Shown here piece after piece: positions 61,164 through 64,000 of a DNA stretch of 64,000 bases. The stretch is from positions 806,001 through 870,000 of the forward strand of contig NZ_CP026101.1 in the NCBI RefSeq assembly GCF_002902945.1, in the 5' to 3' direction. The translations under genes and the position numbers were made by a program. The notes below the pieces were generated by a model. It was not told the origin of the DNA and searched no databases. It saw only the letters and a list, made by a program, of their open reading frames with translations. The stretch is from Paraburkholderia caribensis. GTDB taxonomy: Bacteria > Pseudomonadota > Gammaproteobacteria > Burkholderiales > Burkholderiaceae. How positions within the stretch are numbered: position 1 is the stretch's first letter; each line of letters starts with the position of its first letter.

Positions 61164-63866
61164 TCAGGCCAGAGCCTTCTCTACAATTTCGCGCACGTCG
61201 CGGGATTTCGCCTGCGCGGCGACTTTTTCCAGCGCCGCGCGCATCTGGTCGCGCAGCGCAGGCGTGAAGCGGCGCCACAGTTCCAGCGCGCGGGCAAGGC
61301 GCGCCGCGACTTGCGGATTGAGCGCGTCGAGCGCGATCACCTGTTCGGCCCAGAACGCATAGCCCGAGCCGTCCGCCGCGTGGAACTGCGCCGGGTTCGC
61401 CGAGCAGAAGCTGAAGATCAGCGAGCGGGCGCGGTTCGGGTTCTTCAGCGTGAACGCGGGATGCGCCATCAGCTTGCGCACGATCTCGATCACAGGCCGT
61501 GCTTTCGTGCCGCGTTGCATCGCCTGCAGCGCGAACCACTTGTCGATCACGAGCGGCTCGTTCTCGAAGCGGCGATAGAAGTCGTCGAGCGCATCGGCGG
61601 CTGCCGCGCCGCCGTTCGACGCAGCCGCCGTCAGCAACGCGGATAGCGCCGCTGCCCGGTCCGTCATGTTGTTTGCCGCGTCGTACTGCGCCTTCGCGAG
61701 ACGCACGGCGTCGGCGGGATCGTCGAGTTCGGCGAGATAGGCGAGCGCCAGATTCTTCAGCGCGCGGTGGCCGCCTGCTTCAGGCGTCGGTTCGTAGGCG
61801 CCCGGCGTCTGATGCCGTTCGTAAACCGCGAGCCAGTCGCCTTTGAGCGCCGACGCCAGACGCTTGCGCACGAACTGCCGCGCGCTGTGTACGGCGGCGG
61901 GATTCGATTCGTCCATCTGTTCGGCGAGATACGCTTCCGACGGCAGCATCAGCGCGAGCTCGCGGAACGCGGGCGACAGCGTCTCGTCGTTCAGCACGCG
62001 GCCGAACGCAGCGACGACGGTATCGTCCAGCTCCAGCGCCTTGCCCGTTGCCGCGTGCTCGGCGAGCGTCAGCAGCTCGCGCGTCGCGAGGCGCTGGCCG
62101 GCTTCCCAGCGGTTGAACGGATCGCTGTCGTGCGCGAGCAGGAACGCGAGTTCGTCGGCCGTGTAGTCGTATTCGACGACGACGGGCGCCGAGAAATTGC
62201 GCAGCAGCGACGGCAGCGGTTTTTCGGCCACATCGACGAACGTGAAGCTCTGTTCCTTCTCCGTGAATTCGAGCACGCGCGTGGTGTGCGGCGACGCCGA
62301 CGCCTCGCCTTCGAGGCGCAGCGGCATGTCGTTGCCGTCCTCGCCGATCAGGCCGATCGCGAACGGAATCAGCAGCGGGCCCTTTTGCGTTTCGCGCGCG
62401 GCCGCGGCGGCATCGCCGTAGCCCTGCGTGAGCGTCACCGTGTAGCGCTTTTGCGATGCGTCATAGTGCGTGTCGACCGTGATGCGCGGCGTGCCGGCCT
62501 GGCTGTACCAGCGCTCGTACTGCGCGAGGTCGCGGCCGTTCGCGTCGGCCATTGCGTGACGGAAGTCGTCGCAGGTGACGGCCTGGCCGTCGTGGCGCTT
62601 GAAATACAGGTCCATGCCGCGCCGGAAGCCTTCGCGCCCGAACAGCGTCTGATACATCCGCACGACTTCCGAGCCCTTTTCATAGACGGTCATCGTGTAG
62701 AAGTTGTTGATCTCGACGTAGCTCTCCGGACGCACCGGGTGCGCCATCGGACCGGCATCTTCGGCGAACTGCATCTGACGCAGCACGCGCACGTCTTCGA
62801 TACGCTTGGTCGCGCGTGCCGCCTGATTCTCGACCGCGCTGCCGCCGCTTGCCATGTCGGCGGAAAACTCCTGGTCGCGGAACACGGTTAGCCCTTCCTT
62901 CAGGCTCAGCTGGAACCAGTCGCGGCAGGTGACGCGGTTGCCCGTCCAGTTATGGAAGTACTCGTGGCCGACCACGGCTTCGATGTTGGAGAAGTCGGTG
63001 TCCGTCGCGGTTTCGGGATTGGCCAGCACATACTTCGTGTTGAAGATATTGAGGCCTTTGTTCTCCATCGCGCCCATGTTGAAGTCGCTCACGGCGACGA
63101 TCATGAAGCGGTCCAGGTCGAGTTCCAGGCCGAAGCGCTCTTCGTCCCAGCGGATCGAGTGGATAAGGGAATCCATGGCGTGACGGGTCTTGTCGAGATC
63201 GTGCGGCTCGACCCAGACCTGCAGCAGCTTTTCCTTGCCCGAGCTCGACTTCACGCGTTCCTCCAGCGCGACCAGCTTGCCCGCGACGAGCGCGAACAGA
63301 TAGCTCGGTTTCCTGAACGGATCCTCCCAGCGCGCGAAGTGGCGGCCGTCGGGCAGGTCGCCCTGTTCGAGCAGGTTGCCGTTGGACAGCAGCACCGGGT
63401 ACGCGGCCTTGTCGGCGCGGAGCGTGACCGTGTAGGTCGCCATCACGTCCGGGCGGTCGAGGAACCACGTGATGCGCCGGAAGCCTTCGGCCTCGCATTG
63501 CGTGAAGAAGTTGCCGCTCGATACATACAGGCCGGACAGCGTCGTGTTCGCCGCGGCATTGCAGATGCCCGTCAGCGTCAGCTCGAACGAATCGGGCACG
63601 TTGTCGACGGTGAGGCCGTGTTCGTGCGCGTGGACATCGGCATACGGCTTGCCGTCGATCGACGCTTCGACGAACTGCAGTGCCTCGCCCATCAGTTCGA
63701 GATGGGTGGCGCGCACCGCGTCGGGATTGCGGCGGATGCGCATCGTATTCCTGACGACGGTACGCTCGGGCACGAGATCGAACTCGAGCGCGACGGTATC
63801 GATGAGAAAAGCGGGCGGCGCGTAGTCGGCGCGGCGGATCACTTGAGGCGTTTCGGTATCGGCCAT
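61164..63866 (-). CDS. pepN: Aminopeptidase N (M1 zinc metallopeptidase)
   Basis: A 900-residue cytosolic aminopeptidase that cleaves N-terminal residues in peptide turnover. Exopeptidase motif GAMEN at 265-269; zinc site HEYFH at 301-305 with the third ligand Glu324 (HEXXH-X18-E); the transition-state Tyr is expected in NNFYTMTVYEKGSEVVRMYQ. The C-terminal helical domain of the PepN type is complete, ending AREIVEKALA-like DVREIVEKALA. Start MADTETPQVIRRADYAPP is normal. Upstream 134 bp hold the promoter, not resolved here. Confidence 0.96.
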   Translation of the reverse strand: MADTETPQVIRRADYAPPAFLIDTVALEFDLVPERTVVRNTMRIRRNPDAVRATHLELMGEALQFVEASIDGKPYADVHAHEHGLTVDNVPDSFELTLTGICNAAANTTLSGLYVSSGNFFTQCEAEGFRRITWFLDRPDVMATYTVTLRADKAAYPVLLSNGNLLEQGDLPDGRHFARWEDPFRKPSYLFALVAGKLVALEERVKSSSGKEKLLQVWVEPHDLDKTRHAMDSLIHSIRWDEERFGLELDLDRFMIVAVSDFNMGAMENKGLNIFNTKYVLANPETATDTDFSNIEAVVGHEYFHNWTGNRVTCRDWFQLSLKEGLTVFRDQEFSADMASGGSAVENQAARATKRIEDVRVLRQMQFAEDAGPMAHPVRPESYVEINNFYTMTVYEKGSEVVRMYQTLFGREGFRRGMDLYFKRHDGQAVTCDDFRHAMADANGRDLAQYERWYSQAGTPRITVDTHYDASQKRYTVTLTQGYGDAAAAARETQKGPLLIPFAIGLIGEDGNDMPLRLEGEASASPHTTRVLEFTEKEQSFTFVDVAEKPLPSLLRNFSAPVVVEYDYTADELAFLLAHDSDPFNRWEAGQRLATRELLTLAEHAATGKALELDDTVVAAFGRVLNDETLSPAFRELALMLPSEAYLAEQMDESNPAAVHSARQFVRKRLASALKGDWLAVYERHQTPGAYEPTPEAGGHRALKNLALAYLAELDDPADAVRLAKAQYDAANNMTDRAAALSALLTAAASNGGAAAADALDDFYRRFENEPLVIDKWFALQAMQRGTKARPVIEIVRKLMAHPAFTLKNPNRARSLIFSFCSANPAQFHAADGSGYAFWAEQVIALDALNPQVAARLARALELWRRFTPALRDQMRAALEKVAAQAKSRDVREIVEKALA

Positions 63867-64000
63867 GGTGTCGTGTGGGAATAAGCTCGAAGCCGGCGCG
63901 TTATGTACATACTGGCAGAGGTGCGCCGGGTGATCGGACCATTGTACAAAGCCTCGGCCGATCGTGCGGATAGAACTTTTTACCGTCTTGTCCGGTCAGC

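Overview
The window reads as a chromosomal segment of a Burkholderia sensu lato species, probably Paraburkholderia or a close relative. The evidence is strong third-position G/C, the housekeeping gene orders lolA-rarA-serS, minCDE, rph-rdgB-hemW opposite yicC-gmk-rpoZ-spoT-greB, and fbp next to pepN, a Burkholderia-type porin, and YXWGXW-repeat and tiny lipoprotein genes. No transposase, integrase, phage module or CRISPR array was found. The genus is inferred from protein resemblance and synteny; no search was run.

Layout. 1-10.7 kb: the 3' end of lolA, then about 7 kb of accessory genes (LysR regulator, agmatinase/guanidinobutyrase, an internally duplicated TPR-glycosyltransferase-like protein, a CytX-type permease), then rarA, serS and tRNA-Ser(CGA). 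10.9-14.3 kb: a small Pro-rich protein and a FixL/FixJ-like signalling locus (PAS histidine kinase with an apparent frameshift, LuxR-type response regulator, receiver-only protein). 14.3-24.7 kb: a glycine-zipper protein followed by a tightly packed envelope operon (RND adaptor, RND pump, outer-membrane factor, PqiA, PqiB, PqiC). Two copies of a GGACC-AA-GGTCC dyad lie upstream of the receiver gene and of the glycine-zipper gene. 24.8-32.2 kb: a methionine aminopeptidase, a GNAT enzyme, minCDE, small envelope proteins, a CLC chloride transporter and heptosyltransferase I.

32.2-45.3 kb: a second tiny lipoprotein, a broken small membrane protein, an MHS-family transporter, a TonB-C-like lipoprotein, tRNA-Ser(UGA), hemW-rdgB-rph on the minus strand, then yicC-gmk-rpoZ-spoT, a DUF2591-like protein, two tRNA-Arg(ACG) copies and greB. 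45.3-50.5 kb: a porin, a candidate stand-alone small RNA, a small unknown protein, a cold-shock gene with a long leader, a DnaQ-GIY-YIG fusion nuclease, a secreted chorismate mutase and an overlooked 49-residue protein.

50.7-55.4 kb: a four-gene envelope cluster (DUF2946, TonB receptor, secreted BNR-propeller protein with a Met/His-rich N-terminus and a CECC motif, periplasmic thioredoxin-like protein) that looks like a metal, probably copper, acquisition or handling system. 55.4-58.9 kb: a LysR regulator divergent from a CoA-transferase/acyl-CoA dehydrogenase pair. 58.9-64 kb: tRNA-Thr(CGU), fbp, a HigB-HigA toxin-antitoxin pair and pepN.

The most notable leads are the RND+Pqi composite operon with its nearby dyads, the copper-like TonB/BNR/thioredoxin cluster, the duplicated TPR-glycosyltransferase gene, the three-hairpin small RNA candidate at about 46.94-47.04 kb, and the tetranucleotide tract directly upstream of cytX.
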